A stretch of DNA of 57,341 nucleotides from Caldilineaceae bacterium SB0661_bin_32 (GTDB lineage: Bacteria > Chloroflexota > Anaerolineae > Caldilineales > Caldilineaceae). This document shows positions 10,060-20,186 of this stretch, piece after piece. The notes under the pieces are model-generated. The model had not been told where the DNA came from and ran no database searches. It saw only the letters and a program-made list of their open reading frames with translations. Position 1 is the first letter of the stretch. Each line of letters opens with the position of its first letter. The stretch is from assembly GCA_009841235.1 (NCBI GenBank), contig VXMH01000048.1, positions 1 through 57,341 of the forward strand, written 5' to 3'. The position numbers and the translations under genes are program-made.

Positions 10060-10158
10060 AGTTGCAGCTCCTTGATTTACAGTGGGCGTTCAGACTGGAA
10101 GAACGCACACTTTGAATCTGCTCAGGGCGGCCATCAGTAATGGCGCCAGGTTCCAGAC

Positions 10159-11358
10159 TCATTGACGCCGCAAGGCAGCGCGCGCTGCGAGTCCCGTTTC
10201 CAAGGCCGCTTCCGTCGTTTCCGCCGTCACCGTAAGGTGCCCCATCTTGCGACCGGGCCGAGGCTCATGTTTTCCGTACAGGTGCAACTTCGCACCGGGA
10301 ACAGTCAGCAGCGCCTGCCAATCCGGTTCTCCATTATGCCAGAGATCACCGAGGAGATTCAACATGGCAACCGGTCGCAAAATCTCGGTTGACCCGGGCG
10401 CAAGCCCGGAAACGGTTCTCAACTGCTGCTCAAACTGGCTTGTCACGGCGCCTTCTATTGTCCAGTGGCCGGAGTTGTGGGGTCTAGGCGCAATCTCATT
10501 TATCAAGAGACGGCCGGTGGCCGCCGACCCTGAAGACTGCTCATCTCCATCCACTCGGGATTTTGGCAGGAGAAAGAATTCGATGCAGAGAACTCCTACT
10601 AAATCGAGATGTTCGCACAACCGGCGGGCCAACCTCTCCGCCTCAACAGCAACGGTCGGTTCTACTTCTGCCGGCGCGATAGTAGTGTCCAGAATATGGT
10701 TGACATGGCGGTTCTCGACCAAGGGATAGGCAGCAAAGTCACCATACACGCCCCGAGCCGCCACCATCGACAGTTCCCGCTCAAAGTCCACGTGCGCCTC
10801 AAGCACGCATGGCTGGCCTCCCAGCAACTGCCACGCGGAGCTCAGACTCACACCATGTTCTATGCGGGTCTGTCCTTTACCATCATAACCGAATGCAGCC
10901 GTTTTGAGAATGGCGGGACAACCAATCTCCTGGACGGCCTCTTCCAATTCCGAAGCATTCTTTACGAAGTGAAACGGAGTTACGGGCAGTCCTGCCTGGC
11001 GGAGCATAGACTTTTCGCGCCGGCGGTTTTGGGCAGCGTGGAGAATAGTGCCGGATGGGCGTACCGGCACGCCCTCTTCCGCTGCGATCTCTGCCACGAG
11101 GGAAGGGACGTTTTCGAACTCGAAGGTCAGGGCATCTACGCCTTTGGCAAACGCCCGTACCGCTGCGCGGTCGTCGTAGGCGGCGGCAGATTCCAAGTCG
11201 GCAATCTGACCGGTGGGGCTGTTGCTTTCCGGTGAATATGTATGCAGGCGATAGCCCATTCTGCGGGCCTCCATCGCCAGCATTCGTCCCAGCTGCCCGC
11301 TGCCAAAAACGCCAATCGTAGAGCCGGGGGGCAGCGGCGACCGACGCGCTTGAGGCAC
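10159..11358 (-). CDS. purK: N5-carboxyaminoimidazole ribonucleotide synthase
   Basis: An ATP-grasp enzyme of about 399 residues that carboxylates AIR to N5-CAIR with bicarbonate and ATP. The N-terminal GSTIGVFGSGQLGRML is the PurK nucleotide-binding signature; NEIAPRPHNSGHWTIEG near the C-terminus is also diagnostic. The GTG at 11358 was chosen because AAGGAG, inside the last codons of purE, lies 8 nt upstream; the open frame continues further but overlaps purE. Only 4 nt separate it from the purE stop, so the two are translationally coupled. Confidence 0.95.
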   Translation of the reverse strand: MPQARRSPLPPGSTIGVFGSGQLGRMLAMEARRMGYRLHTYSPESNSPTGQIADLESAAAYDDRAAVRAFAKGVDALTFEFENVPSLVAEIAAEEGVPVRPSGTILHAAQNRRREKSMLRQAGLPVTPFHFVKNASELEEAVQEIGCPAILKTAAFGYDGKGQTRIEHGVSLSSAWQLLGGQPCVLEAHVDFERELSMVAARGVYGDFAAYPLVENRHVNHILDTTIAPAEVEPTVAVEAERLARRLCEHLDLVGVLCIEFFLLPKSRVDGDEQSSGSAATGRLLINEIAPRPHNSGHWTIEGAVTSQFEQQLRTVSGLAPGSTEILRPVAMLNLLGDLWHNGEPDWQALLTVPGAKLHLYGKHEPRPGRKMGHLTVTAETTEAALETGLAARAALRRQ

Positions 11359-11362
11359 CGTG

Positions 11363-11893
11363 TTACTCCTTCTCTCCCAGTCGAATTTCCAGCACCTGGC
11401 TGGCTCGCGACTCTCGAAATTCCTGAAGCTGGCAGCGCAGTTCAGGCCGGGTAGCACCGAGAATGGAAATGGCGAGCAGGGCAGCGTTGATGGCGCCCGC
11501 TTTGCCTATGGCCATCGTAGCGACCGGCACTCCTGCAGGCATCTGCACAATGGAAAGAAGCGAATCCATGCCGTTCAGGGCCTGACTCTGGACAGGCACA
11601 CCGATAACCGGCAGAAGGGTATGCCCGGCGACCATACCCGGCAGGTGCGCCGCTCCGCCTGCACCAGCGATGATCACTTCCAGGCCGCGCGCGGCTGCAC
11701 TGCCGGCGTATTCGCTCATCCAATCGGGCGTACGGTGGGCAGATACAACCCTGCACTCATGGGGCAGGTCGAAGTCTGCCAAAGTCTCCGCGGTGAACTG
11801 CATACACCGCTCCCAGTCGGAATCGCTGCCCATAATCACGCCCACAAGGGGCGCTTTTTCTGAGGAGTTCACTGCCAGTCGCTCCAAATTCAC
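11363..11893 (-). CDS. purE: N5-CAIR mutase
   Basis: A class I PurE of 176 residues that converts N5-CAIR to CAIR, working directly after PurK. The signature [13 protein letters not shown] and the active-site block [11 protein letters not shown] are present, as is [20 protein letters not shown] at 11893 gives the listed protein; a second GTG seven codons later has a better placed GGAG and could be the true start. It follows purC by 8 nt and contains the ribosome binding site for purK. Confidence 0.95.
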   Translation of the reverse strand: MNLERLAVNSSEKAPLVGVIMGSDSDWERCMQFTAETLADFDLPHECRVVSAHRTPDWMSEYAGSAAARGLEVIIAGAGGAAHLPGMVAGHTLLPVIGVPVQSQALNGMDSLLSIVQMPAGVPVATMAIGKAGAINAALLAISILGATRPELRCQLQEFRESRASQVLEIRLGEKE

Positions 11894-11901
11894 ATGCAGC
11901 C

Positions 11902-12891
11902 CTATTGCCGTCCGAAACGCGTACGGAGAGTGCCTGCCACCCGGTCGGCCACCGGCGTCTCCCCCGCTACAAATGGGCGGCCCGTCAAGAACTCGTAACA
12001 GCCGATGTAGCGCCGGCTGGCTTGCGCAGCCAGGTCGGCAGCCAGGGGCGGCGGCTGTCCGTCACCTATATAACCCCGCTCCGCGTAGGCCAAACGCACG
12101 AACTCCTTGTCATAGTTCTCGGGTTCCAAGCGCTCCATGCCTTTGCCTTCCTTTTGCGCGCTACCGGCAAGGAGCTCTTCATAGCTCGTCTCCGTCCAGA
12201 ATCTACTGGAATCGGGCGTATGGATCTCGTCAATCAGGAGAAGCTCGCCGTCGCCGGCCAGGCCGAACTCATACTTGGTGTCCACCAGAAGAAGCCCTCC
12301 ACGCGCGGCCATCTCCTGCCCGCGGGCGAAAAGGGCCAGCGCGGCATCACAGACTCGTTCCCACAGATCTGCTTCAACCAACCCCTTCTCCACGATCTCC
12401 CTGCTCGTGATCAGCTCGTCATGTCCGCCCTTTTCGGCCTTCGTGGTAGGCGTGATGATCGGTTGGGGAAGCCGGTCATTCTTGGTCATTCCATCGGGAA
12501 ATTCCATGCCGTAAATCAAGCGCTCGCCCTGGCTGTATCGATACCAGAGGCTCGTCTTCGTAACCCCTGATATGTATCCGCGTACGACCACCTCAACCGG
12601 AAGAGGGCGGCATTTTCGGCCAATCGACACATTCGGGTCGGGCGACTCGAGAAAGTGATTGGCAACGATATCGCGCGTCTCTTCGAACCAGAACTGGGCA
12701 AGTTGATTGAGTGCCTGTCCCTTGAATGGGACCAGCCCCAGTATGTGATCGAAGGCAGAGAGGCGATCAGTTGTAATGAGGATGAGCTGATCGTCGCGCT
12801 CGTAAATGTCGCGTACTTTGCCGCTGCTTTTGGGACCGAGAAAGTCCAGGTCAAGTCCGGGGAAAGTCTCGGTCAGGGAACCGTTGTCCAT
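11902..12891 (-). CDS. purC: SAICAR synthetase
   Basis: Phosphoribosylaminoimidazole-succinocarboxamide synthase of about 329 residues, adding aspartate to CAIR with ATP. Family motifs are [27 protein letters not shown] at the N-terminus, [18 protein letters not shown], and [16 protein letters not shown] in the C-terminal half. This is the longer (about 300-residue) class rather than the 240-residue Bacillus form. The ATG at 12891 ([14 protein letters not shown]) was chosen for its AAGGAGAAAGG upstream. It is 49 nt after purQ and 8 nt before purE. Confidence 0.96.
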   Translation of the reverse strand: MDNGSLTETFPGLDLDFLGPKSSGKVRDIYERDDQLILITTDRLSAFDHILGLVPFKGQALNQLAQFWFEETRDIVANHFLESPDPNVSIGRKCRPLPVEVVVRGYISGVTKTSLWYRYSQGERLIYGMEFPDGMTKNDRLPQPIITPTTKAEKGGHDELITSREIVEKGLVEADLWERVCDAALALFARGQEMAARGGLLLVDTKYEFGLAGDGELLLIDEIHTPDSSRFWTETSYEELLAGSAQKEGKGMERLEPENYDKEFVRLAYAERGYIGDGQPPPLAADLAAQASRRYIGCYEFLTGRPFVAGETPVADRVAGTLRTRFGRQ

Positions 12892-12940
12892 TTTTCCTTT
12901 CTCCTTAATCCGAAATGCTTCGAACGGTTCGAAGCACGCA

Positions 12941-13729
12941 TTATCGGCCGGCGCTTGCAATCATGGCTCGAAACAGGGAAAGTCCGAGCCCTTTACCGTC
13001 GCCGAGAGGATTCTGGATAGGGTCGACGTGGTCTTCCGGATGGGGCATCAGACCGATCACGTTGCCGGCTCGATTACAGATACCGGCAATGTCGGCGACA
13101 GATCCATTCGGGTTGAGCGGGTAGCGCCCATCGGCGCGCGCGCCGTTCGAGTCGACGTAGCGAAAGGCCACCAGCCCGTCCTTTTCCAAGCGCCCCAGCG
13201 TCTCGTTATCGGAAACTTGAAAATTGCCCTCCCCATGGGCAACCGGGCAAAAGACCGGTTCTCTTAACTGGGCCAGGCAACCGGCACGCGCTCCCTGCTC
13301 CACGGCCAGATGAACCCACCGACATTCAAAGCGATCGCGAGCGTTGTGGGTCAGGGTTACGTCTCGCCGCGCGACCGACCGGCGTCCGCCGTCGTCAGCT
13401 GCGCCCGGCAACAGGCCCGCCTTGACCAGGGTCTGAAAGCCGTTGCAGATGCCCAAGACCGGCTTACCAGTCTGGATGAAATCTGTCAACTCTTCGTGGA
13501 AGAAGACATGTAGATCCAGGGCCTGACGAACGCCTGCCCCAAGGGCATCGCCGTAGGAGAATCCTCCCGGCAGAACCAGCATGCCAAAATCAGAGAAGCG
13601 CCGGATTCCTTCCCGCAGCTGATTGACATGCACAATGTGCGGCGAGGCGCCTGCAAGTTCGCAGGCTCGCGCCGCCTCGGCATCACGGTTTGTGCCCGTG
13701 GCATGCAGGATCAGGACGGGCAGGTTCAT
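12941..13729 (-). CDS. purQ: FGAM synthase glutaminase subunit
   Basis: The 262-residue class I glutaminase subunit of phosphoribosylformylglycinamidine synthase, passing ammonia to PurL. The nucleophile is C95 in [11 protein letters not shown], and the His-Glu pair lies in [10 protein letters not shown] near the C-terminus. [14 protein letters not shown] is the PurQ oxyanion region. The ATG at 13729 ([16 protein letters not shown]) was chosen because the upstream open frame is unrelated low-complexity sequence overlapping purL. It follows purL by 52 nt. Confidence 0.95.
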   Translation of the reverse strand: MNLPVLILHATGTNRDAEAARACELAGASPHIVHVNQLREGIRRFSDFGMLVLPGGFSYGDALGAGVRQALDLHVFFHEELTDFIQTGKPVLGICNGFQTLVKAGLLPGAADDGGRRSVARRDVTLTHNARDRFECRWVHLAVEQGARAGCLAQLREPVFCPVAHGEGNFQVSDNETLGRLEKDGLVAFRYVDSNGARADGRYPLNPNGSVADIAGICNRAGNVIGLMPHPEDHVDPIQNPLGDGKGLGLSLFRAMIASAGR

Positions 13730-13781
13730 TGCGTTCCCGACGGGGCGCGGTTTCGATAAAGAGAGATGAGAAGCAGGAATG

Positions 13782-16706
13782 TCATTCAGCTTCAGCCCCT
13801 TTCCAGGCTGAGACGATTTCCTCAATCGATATGTTGAAGATGGGCTGCCGGTTCCGGGCCCAGGCCAGCTGTTCGGACTCCGTGACCTCTCCGATAAGCG
13901 CAATTGGCAGGTCAGACAGGACTTCCTCCAGGGCGGCCCTGTCAGGGGGGGCCACTTCCAGCAATAGACGACCGTTGGTTTCACTAAAAAGTGGGATATA
14001 GGGATGGGAAAAACTGCTCCCAATTGCGGCCGCAATGTCCACAGCCGCGCCCAGGCGGCCGCCAAGACACATTTCTGCCAGTGCCACGGCCAGTCCGCCT
14101 TCGCTAAGGTCGTGGCAACTTTGGATCAGCCCCGCTTGCATTGCTGCGTGAACGGCCCGATAGCGCTTGAGCGGCTCTTCGGGCAAGGAAGGCGGGTCTC
14201 CGCCATTCCACCCTAACAGCTGTCCCAGGAGAGATCCTCCCAGCTCTTCACGCGTTTCCCCCAACAGGAAAATGAAGTTCCCCGGCCGCTTAAGGTGGGA
14301 GGTGCAGGTGCGGCGCATGTCGGGCACTATGCCGATGGCCGAAATGAGTAGTGTTCCCGGGATAGGCTGACCTTCGAATTCATTGTAGAGGCTGTCCTTG
14401 CCGGAAATGTAGGGGGCATTGTATCTGACGGCGGCGTCGTAGCATCCCTGGCAGGTACGCACCAGCGCGCCAAGTCGATCCGGAAAGGTGGGGTTGCCCC
14501 AGCAGAAGTTGTCCAGCAGCGCGATTTGGTCCGGGTCCGCGCCGACAGAAACGGCGTTGCGAAATGCTTCATCGACTGCGCTGACTGCCATTGCATAGCA
14601 GTCTCGTTTTCCCAAAAGAGGGTTTATCCCCGCGCTGAGGGCGAAGGCGCGCCCATGGCCCCAAGTGCCGACAGGTTTCAGCACTGCCGCATCTGCAGGT
14701 CCGTCCATATGCGGCCCGACAAATGGCCGGACGAGCGTGCCGCCGCGAACTTCATGGTCATACGTTCGGACGATGCGTTCTTTGCTGGCCACAGTAGGAT
14801 GGCTCAGCATCTGGAGGAGAAGCGCCTTTTCCTTCAACTTCGGGCGGGCACGCGCCAGGACTGTCTGCAGCGAGGAGTGATCCGGGGCAGGCTCCTCGTA
14901 AAAGGCTGTCCGGCTGGGGATGGGAAGCCCGTCATGCAGGAATGACATGGGCATCTCGGCAACGGCGCGACCGCCGTAGCGCACGCGCAGCCAGCCGTCA
15001 CCGCTGAAGCGGCCCAGATCGCGCATCTCGACTTCCCAGAGGTCGGCCAGATCCTGGAGACGTGAGAGGTTGGCGGGCGGCACTGCCAGGACCATTCTCT
15101 CCTGGGCTTCGGAAAGCCAGATTTCCCATGGCGTCAAGCCGGGATACTTGAGAGGAACATCCTGCAACTCGATGTCGGCGCCCAGCTTTTCGCCCATCTC
15201 CCCGACGGCCGAAGAAAGGCCGCCGGCGCCGCAGTCGGTGATGGCGTTGTACAGGCGCCCGTCTCGGGCCGCTTCGACCAACTCAATCAGTCCCTTCTCC
15301 GTAATGGGATCGCCGATCTGCACGGCGCTGCCGGACTTCGTATGCGTTTCCTGGGTCAGCTCGGCCGAAGAAAACGTTGCGCCATGGATGCCGTCGCGGC
15401 CGGTACGCCCTCCCAGGACTACGATGCGATCTCCCTGGCGGGGTTCTGTGGGGTGGGACCCCTTAGGCAGCAGCCCCACTGCGCCGCAGAAGACCAAAGG
15501 ATTGCCGAGGTACCCATCGTCGTATATGACGGCGCCATTGACGGTCGGCAGGCCCAGCTTGTTTCCGTAGTCACCGATACCTGCGACGACTCCTTCCTGG
15601 ACGCGGGCGGGGTGAAGAATGCCCGCAGGGAGCTCTTCCGGGGGCAGCTCCTGGGGGCCGAAGCAGAGGACGTCGGTGCAGGCGACAGGCCGGGCGGAAA
15701 CGGCGATTATGTCGCGCACGACGCCGCCAATGCCGGTGTTGGCGCCGCCGAAAGGCTCGAGAGCAGAGGGGTGATTGTGCGTCTCTACTTTGAACGCCAG
15801 ATCGTATTGATCGTCAAACTCGATGATGCCGGCGTCGTCTACGAAGGCGGAACGCACCCAAGAGCGATTCACCTTTTCGGTCGCGGCCTGAATATAGGAG
15901 CGCAGCAGCCCCTGGATCTCGCCAACAGAGAGGGCCTGCCCGCCGGCTGACCGCAGCGTGAAGGCTATGTTTGACTTGAAGGTCTTGTGAACGCAGTGCT
16001 CGCTCCAGGTCTGGGCCAGTGTTTCCAGTTCGACATCGGTGGGGGCGCGGCCGATCTCGTCGTAAAAGCCCTGGATCTCCTTCATCTCTTCGGCGTCAAG
16101 CGAGAGCAGCCGCTCCCGACTGCAAGCGAGCAACTCTTCCTCGTTGAGCCCTGCCAGAGAGACCTGTTCCACATAGTCGCGGGCATCGCTGCCGTGACCA
16201 AACAGGGGTTCGATTGCGCCGAGGCTGTAGCGCTCAATCGTGTCGTTGCACAGCAGGTCTCGGGCGAGCCGGTGCAGGTCCGTCCGGGAAAGGTCCCCTG
16301 TCAGGCGATACCTGGTGGCGGTTGCTGCCTCTAAATCGTGGATACCCAGTTCGGCGGCGCCGCGTTCCAGTACACGTGCGGCCACGTCGGTCACGCCAGG
16401 GCGAAGGGCAACCTCGACAACATGCTCGTTTGAGGCGTTAGAGGGTTGAATTCGACTATCGTCCGAGCAGGGGCGCGGCGGGGATATGACCTGGGCCGAT
16501 TCGGTAACGGGATCGACCAGGAGAAAGTCACACAGCCTGTTGATCTGGTCCGGGCTTGGGGCTGCAGCAGCGCGGCATGTAAGGAAAAAGAGCTGTGTCT
16601 TGTTGCAGGACCGGAGGGAACTGATGCCTAATCTGTGCGCGGCGGCCGCAATCCTGGGATCGCCTTCTTCGCTCTGCTTGGTGACTTCGATGCGGAAGTT
16701 GCTCAC
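13782..16706 (-). CDS. purL: FGAM synthase large subunit with two fused PurS-like domains
   Basis: A 974-residue PurL, longer than the usual 720-750 residue small form. It makes FGAM from FGAR, ATP and ammonia. Two PurS-like units precede the catalytic core. The first (about 1-75) ends [15 protein letters not shown]; the second (about 95-165) has [13 protein letters not shown] and ends [13 protein letters not shown], matching the PurS LLxNPxIE pattern. The linker and core follow with [29 protein letters not shown] and [10 protein letters not shown]. No separate purS is present, so the fusion probably replaces it. The start is GTG at 16706, with AGAGG about 7 nt upstream and only 15 nt after the T-run of a terminator hairpin. 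It heads the purine operon. Confidence 0.95.
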   Translation of the reverse strand: MSNFRIEVTKQSEEGDPRIAAAAHRLGISSLRSCNKTQLFFLTCRAAAAPSPDQINRLCDFLLVDPVTESAQVISPPRPCSDDSRIQPSNASNEHVVEVALRPGVTDVAARVLERGAAELGIHDLEAATATRYRLTGDLSRTDLHRLARDLLCNDTIERYSLGAIEPLFGHGSDARDYVEQVSLAGLNEEELLACSRERLLSLDAEEMKEIQGFYDEIGRAPTDVELETLAQTWSEHCVHKTFKSNIAFTLRSAGGQALSVGEIQGLLRSYIQAATEKVNRSWVRSAFVDDAGIIEFDDQYDLAFKVETHNHPSALEPFGGANTGIGGVVRDIIAVSARPVACTDVLCFGPQELPPEELPAGILHPARVQEGVVAGIGDYGNKLGLPTVNGAVIYDDGYLGNPLVFCGAVGLLPKGSHPTEPRQGDRIVVLGGRTGRDGIHGATFSSAELTQETHTKSGSAVQIGDPITEKGLIELVEAARDGRLYNAITDCGAGGLSSAVGEMGEKLGADIELQDVPLKYPGLTPWEIWLSEAQERMVLAVPPANLSRLQDLADLWEVEMRDLGRFSGDGWLRVRYGGRAVAEMPMSFLHDGLPIPSRTAFYEEPAPDHSSLQTVLARARPKLKEKALLLQMLSHPTVASKERIVRTYDHEVRGGTLVRPFVGPHMDGPADAAVLKPVGTWGHGRAFALSAGINPLLGKRDCYAMAVSAVDEAFRNAVSVGADPDQIALLDNFCWGNPTFPDRLGALVRTCQGCYDAAVRYNAPYISGKDSLYNEFEGQPIPGTLLISAIGIVPDMRRTCTSHLKRPGNFIFLLGETREELGGSLLGQLLGWNGGDPPSLPEEPLKRYRAVHAAMQAGLIQSCHDLSEGGLAVALAEMCLGGRLGAAVDIAAAIGSSFSHPYIPLFSETNGRLLLEVAPPDRAALEEVLSDLPIALIGEVTESEQLAWARNRQPIFNISIEEIVSAWKGAEAE

Positions 16707-16721
16707 AGCGGGCCTCTGAAC

Positions 16722-16774
16722 AAAAAAGCCCCGATGTCATGCTGTGGAAGACCACCTTATGACACTGGGCTTTT
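16722..16774 (-). terminator. Terminator/attenuator hairpin between tRNA-Glu and purL
   Basis: On the minus strand an AAAAGCCC-type arm with TGTCAT pairs with ATGACA and GGGGCTTTTTT, with a small inner hairpin (GTGG-AAGA-CCAC reading plus). The run of six T lies 15 nt before the purL GTG. It can end the tRNA-Glu transcript, and any transcript reaching purL from the tRNA promoter must read through it. T residues on the other side make it potentially bidirectional. Confidence 0.85.
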
Positions 16775-16823
16775 CTGAAAAAGCAGGTGCTGGACGGGCC
16801 GTCCGGGCTGGGCGGCCCCGCTG

Positions 16824-16896
16824 TACCCCCAAGGGGATTCGAACCCCTGTTGCAGGCTTGAAAGGCCTGAGTCCTAGTCCTCTAGACGATGGGGGC
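16824..16896 (-). tRNA. tRNA-Glu (anticodon UUC)
   Basis: On the minus strand the 73-nt cloverleaf has acceptor GCCCCCA pairing with TGGGGGT (first pair G-U), a D arm like other bacterial tRNA-Glu (CGTCTAGAGG), anticodon loop CTTTCAA giving UUC, and T loop GGTTCGAATCC. CCA is not encoded. It lies upstream of purL. Confidence 0.96.
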
Positions 16897-16920
16897 GCGC
16901 TGCTTGCAGGCGCACAAGAC

Positions 16921-16950
16921 AGTCTATCAGTAAGGGGGAATCCAGGTCAA
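16921..16950 (-). promoter_or_regulatory. Promoter for tRNA-Glu
   Basis: TTGACC and TAGACT are separated by 18 nt on the minus strand, giving a start near 16914, about 18 nt before the mature tRNA. It is the only good promoter seen upstream of the purine operon. The rest of the 16951-17238 gap shows no gene. Confidence 0.6.
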
Positions 16951-17238
16951 ATTTTGGGGCGTTCCGGATCGAATTGGGTCGGGGAATTCGGCGCGTATTC
17001 AAGGCCGGCGTTCAGGCCCAATGCCGGTCAAAGGCGGGCTTGAAGATCAGAGGTCTTGCGAACGCCGCCGGATCTTCCAGGGCTCCACAACCCGGTCAGA
17101 TATGATTGCATCCGCCATCATTGCCAGGAAGGTTTCGCCCACCGGCCCACCATTCCTGAAACTCGGGATAGGGGTGCTGAGATACGGCAACTGAGAGAGA
17201 GGATAACATGGTCTCGCATTCCCTTATGGATACACGTA

Positions 17239-17266
17239 TTGCTTGATTTGCTCGATCTTGTAATAT
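17239..17266 (+). promoter_or_regulatory. Promoter for the amino-acid binding protein gene
   Basis: TTGCTT and TAATAT are spaced 16 nt apart, about 65 nt upstream of the ATG at 17333. The surrounding DNA is notably AT-rich. Confidence 0.5.
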
Positions 17267-17332
17267 CATACTATCAGGGCGCTGTGCCATTCCATTGAAT
17301 ACATTTTACCTGGATCACAGAGAGGCGGAACA

Positions 17333-18232
17333 ATGAAACGATTACTGTCAATCCTGTTAGTTGCTGTCCTTTGTTCAGGCGCGTGCGTAGCTCCCGTCGC
17401 GCCGCAGGGCGCTCCCGCCGATGACGACGGAGGCGCATCCGCGGCCGTTAACGACCTTCTCGGAGAGATCATGGCGCGCGGCACGATCCGGATTTCCACA
17501 GACCCTAACTATGCGCCCCAGAGTTTTCTGGACGAGAGCGGAAATTTTGTTGGATTCGACGTCGATGTAGCTAAAGAGATCTCCCAGCGCCTCGGCGTGG
17601 AAGTTGAGTTCGTCACGCCGGATTGGGACCTGATCACGGCCGGCAATTGGGGGGACCAGTGGGACATGAGCGTAGGCTCGATGACCATCACAACTGCGAG
17701 GCAGAAGATTCTCGCCTTCGCTTCCCCTCCCTATTACTACACGCCTGCCCAGTTTGCAGCGGTGGAGGGCTCCGGGATCGAGACGCTGGAGGACCTGAAC
17801 GGCGCGACGATTTGCGTTGGCGTCTCCACCACGTACGAGAGCTGGTTGATGGGTGATATGGAGGGATTGGGATTGCCGGCTGCCAGCTTCTATGTTGACT
17901 CTCCTCCGGCTGATGTAAACATCCTCCCACTGACGGTCGACAACGACTGCGTACAGCAGATTCAGGCCGGCCGCCAGGAGTTCCAGGCTTTTCTGACCTC
18001 AAACACTGTGGTGGAGGCCGCCATTGCGGAGGGCATCGCCATTCACAGAGTTGGCAAACCGGTCTTTTCCGAGAACCTTGCCGCGGCCTTTGACAAAAGC
18101 GCTTCCAAGGACATTGCCAGCCTGGTAGAAAAGGTCAGCGAGATCATCGGCGCCATGCATGACGATGGAACGCTAAGCAGCTTGTCAATGGCGTGGTTTG
18201 GAGAGGACCTGACGAGCGATCCCACCAAGTAG
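17333..18232 (+). CDS. Amino-acid-type ABC substrate-binding lipoprotein (family 3)
   Basis: A 299-residue periplasmic-type binding protein (SBP_bac_3 family) for polar amino acids or related small acids. The N-terminus is a Sec lipoprotein signal with lipobox Cys at C18 (CSGAC), followed by an Ala/Pro/Asp linker. The ligand domain carries the family blocks GTIRISTDPNYAPQSF, GFDVDVAKEISQRLGV, DMSVGSMTITTARQK and the LEDLNGATICVGVSTTYESW hinge. The ATG follows GAGAGGCGGAA. The gene is followed by one permease but no ATPase; the complete aapJQMP system at 45-49.5 kb has an ATPase that could be shared. The ligand is unknown. Confidence 0.9.
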   Translation: MKRLLSILLVAVLCSGACVAPVAPQGAPADDDGGASAAVNDLLGEIMARGTIRISTDPNYAPQSFLDESGNFVGFDVDVAKEISQRLGVEVEFVTPDWDLITAGNWGDQWDMSVGSMTITTARQKILAFASPPYYYTPAQFAAVEGSGIETLEDLNGATICVGVSTTYESWLMGDMEGLGLPAASFYVDSPPADVNILPLTVDNDCVQQIQAGRQEFQAFLTSNTVVEAAIAEGIAIHRVGKPVFSENLAAAFDKSASKDIASLVEKVSEIIGAMHDDGTLSSLSMAWFGEDLTSDPTK

Positions 18233-18324
18233 CCAGGTACTGGGATTCAGAGACCGGTCCAGGAAGCTGAATTGCCATTCGCTATGCGACAGCCCGCGGA
18301 CAGCCGCTCAGAACGGATAGTTGA

Positions 18325-19179
18325 ATGACGACCGCGCCTCCAGACGAGCGTTTTGCCTTCCAGGCTGAACAGATCCTGGCATCGCAGCGGCGCGATGCAC
18401 GCCGCTTCGCCATGGGGGTGCGCGCTTGTTACGCGCTGCTCTTGCTGGCGCTTGTGTACGCCTTCAGCGGAGCCGAGTTCAGGGTCGGCGGCCTGCAGTT
18501 CACGACAATTTCGCTGGACTGGACGTTTATCCAAAGCCACTGGTTTTTCATCTTCAACGGGGTCTGGCTGACAATTCTGCTGTCGGTTCTGTCGATCATT
18601 TTGGCGACAGTTCTCTCGCTTCTGGGCGCGCTGGGGCGGTTGTCGAAGTCGGCGCCCGCATACGCACTGGCGACCTTTTATATTTCCCTGATCAGGGGAA
18701 CGCCCCTCTTGTTGCAGGTCGTCTTCTTCTTTCTGGCTTTGCCGCAACTCGGAATCCGACTGTCAGGTCTGTCGGCAGGCGTGCTGGCATTGGGGTTAAA
18801 CTACGGCGCCTACATGACGGAGATCATGCGGGCGGGCATTCAGTCGGTGGACGCGGGCCAGCGAGAAGCAGCAAAGTCGATGGGCATGTCTCAGTTTCAG
18901 ATCATGCGATTTATCGTTCTGCCTCAGGCATTGCGCCTGGTCATCCCGCCGATCGGAAACCAGTTCATCGCCATGCTGAAGGATACGTCGCTCATTTCGG
19001 TTACGGGTTTCGTATGGGAGCTGCTCTGGCGGGCGCAGAAGCAGGGCCGGGCCAACTTTCGCAGCCTGGAAGCTCTTCTGATTGCGGCGGTCTTCTACTG
19101 GATCATAACAATAATTTTTTCGGCCTTTCAGGCGCAGATCGAACTGCGTCTCTCACGTGGTTATCGGTCGGCAGTGTAG
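18325..19179 (+). CDS. Amino-acid ABC transporter permease (HisM/GlnP type)
   Basis: A 284-residue inner-membrane permease of the His/Glu/Gln/Arg/opine family. After a hydrophilic 28-residue N-terminus there is one helix, then the permease core with FIFNGVWLTILLSVLSIILAT and SLIRGTPLLLQV. The EAA-type coupling loop is AGIQSVDAGQREAAKSMGMS, which contacts an ATPase. The typical tail PQALRLVIPPIGNQFIAMLKDTSL is present. Only one permease is encoded here, so it would act as a homodimer or pair with a distant partner. It lies 92 nt after the binding protein gene; a weak 6-bp hairpin (ATTCAG/CTGAAT) sits between them. Confidence 0.92.
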   Translation: MTTAPPDERFAFQAEQILASQRRDARRFAMGVRACYALLLLALVYAFSGAEFRVGGLQFTTISLDWTFIQSHWFFIFNGVWLTILLSVLSIILATVLSLLGALGRLSKSAPAYALATFYISLIRGTPLLLQVVFFFLALPQLGIRLSGLSAGVLALGLNYGAYMTEIMRAGIQSVDAGQREAAKSMGMSQFQIMRFIVLPQALRLVIPPIGNQFIAMLKDTSLISVTGFVWELLWRAQKQGRANFRSLEALLIAAVFYWIITIIFSAFQAQIELRLSRGYRSAV

Positions 19180-19301
19180 AATGAGGGAACCTGCGGCGAA
19201 CCGGCTGGACGCGCAGCATTTTCGGAGCCCGGCTTTTGCCCCGTTAAAGGATAGACTGGCTTCAGATTGGACAGTTCCACTTTGGTTGGAGAAAGGATCA
19301 C

Positions 19302-20084
19302 ATGACACATCAGTTCAGCATCTGTTCATATAGTTTCCGCCGTTCGTTCGAAAGCTGCGCGATGGACTTTCGCGGCTACGTGGATTTCAACAGGCAGCAT
19401 GGCTTTGCGCAGCTGGACCCCTGGATGAAGCACATCGAGCCCGCGCTGGAAAACAAGAGCTGGCTGGCAGATGCCAAGAGAATGGCGGAGGACGCGGGGC
19501 TGCCCTATGGGTGCATCGCGGTGGACGGCGGGCACATGTACGAGGAGGACGCCGCCCAACGCGCTTTGTGCCGGGCGACGGCGCTGCGCTGGCTGGAAAT
19601 AGCGGCTGCGCTCGACGCGCCGCAGATGCGCATTGATTCCGGTGGACCCGAAGCGCTGACAGACGAGGTATTCGAGAAAATCGTTGAGGGCTACAACGAA
19701 CTGATACCAGCTGCGAAATCGGCGGGCGTGGAGATCCTGGTGGAAAACCACTGGGGCCCGACGAAGTACGCGGAGAATACCGTCAGGCTGCTTGAGGCGG
19801 TGGAAGGGCTTGGACTCTTGTTCGATACGAACAATTGGGCCGAGGGCACGCAGGAACGGGCCTGGCAGTTGTGCGCCCCTTATGCCCGTCTCACACACTT
19901 CAAGACGTTCTCGTTTGACAGCCAGGGCAACGATCCGTCGGTCAATTTGGACAGGGCCTGCGACATTCTGCTTGAAAAAGGCTACAAAGGGGTCTGGGGG
20001 ATTGAGTCAACACCAGTAGACGGCGACGAAGAAGGCGCGGCACTAAAGACAATGGCGCTGCTTCGCCGGGCATTGTCCGTGTAA
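19302..20084 (+). CDS. Sugar phosphate isomerase/epimerase-like TIM barrel
   Basis: A 260-residue xylose-isomerase-like TIM barrel. The likely metal-binding pattern is a Glu in ILVENHWGP, an Asp in LLFDTNNWAEG, a His in LTHFKTFSFD and a Glu in VWGIESTPVD. An early Tyr/Phe/Arg-rich strand (FSICSYSFRRSFE) is typical of the inosose dehydratase/ketoisomerase group. GAAAGGA precedes the ATG. It lies just upstream of a Gfo/Idh/MocA oxidoreductase in the same direction, a common pairing in inositol or rare-sugar catabolism, but the substrate is not determined. Confidence 0.85.
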   Translation: MTHQFSICSYSFRRSFESCAMDFRGYVDFNRQHGFAQLDPWMKHIEPALENKSWLADAKRMAEDAGLPYGCIAVDGGHMYEEDAAQRALCRATALRWLEIAAALDAPQMRIDSGGPEALTDEVFEKIVEGYNELIPAAKSAGVEILVENHWGPTKYAENTVRLLEAVEGLGLLFDTNNWAEGTQERAWQLCAPYARLTHFKTFSFDSQGNDPSVNLDRACDILLEKGYKGVWGIESTPVDGDEEGAALKTMALLRRALSV

Positions 20085-20186
20085 GGGTTCTCACAGGGAG
20101 CGTTCTCTTCGCCCCTCAGCAGTAACATACCGCGCTTGTTTGCAACCAGACTGCAAGTCATACAGATCGTCAGAGAGTTTCCAAAC

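Noticed and set aside
18426..19184. Alternative plus-frame coding region over the permease gene
   Set aside because: The permease frame has the full membrane topology and EAA loop; the alternative frame has no domain.
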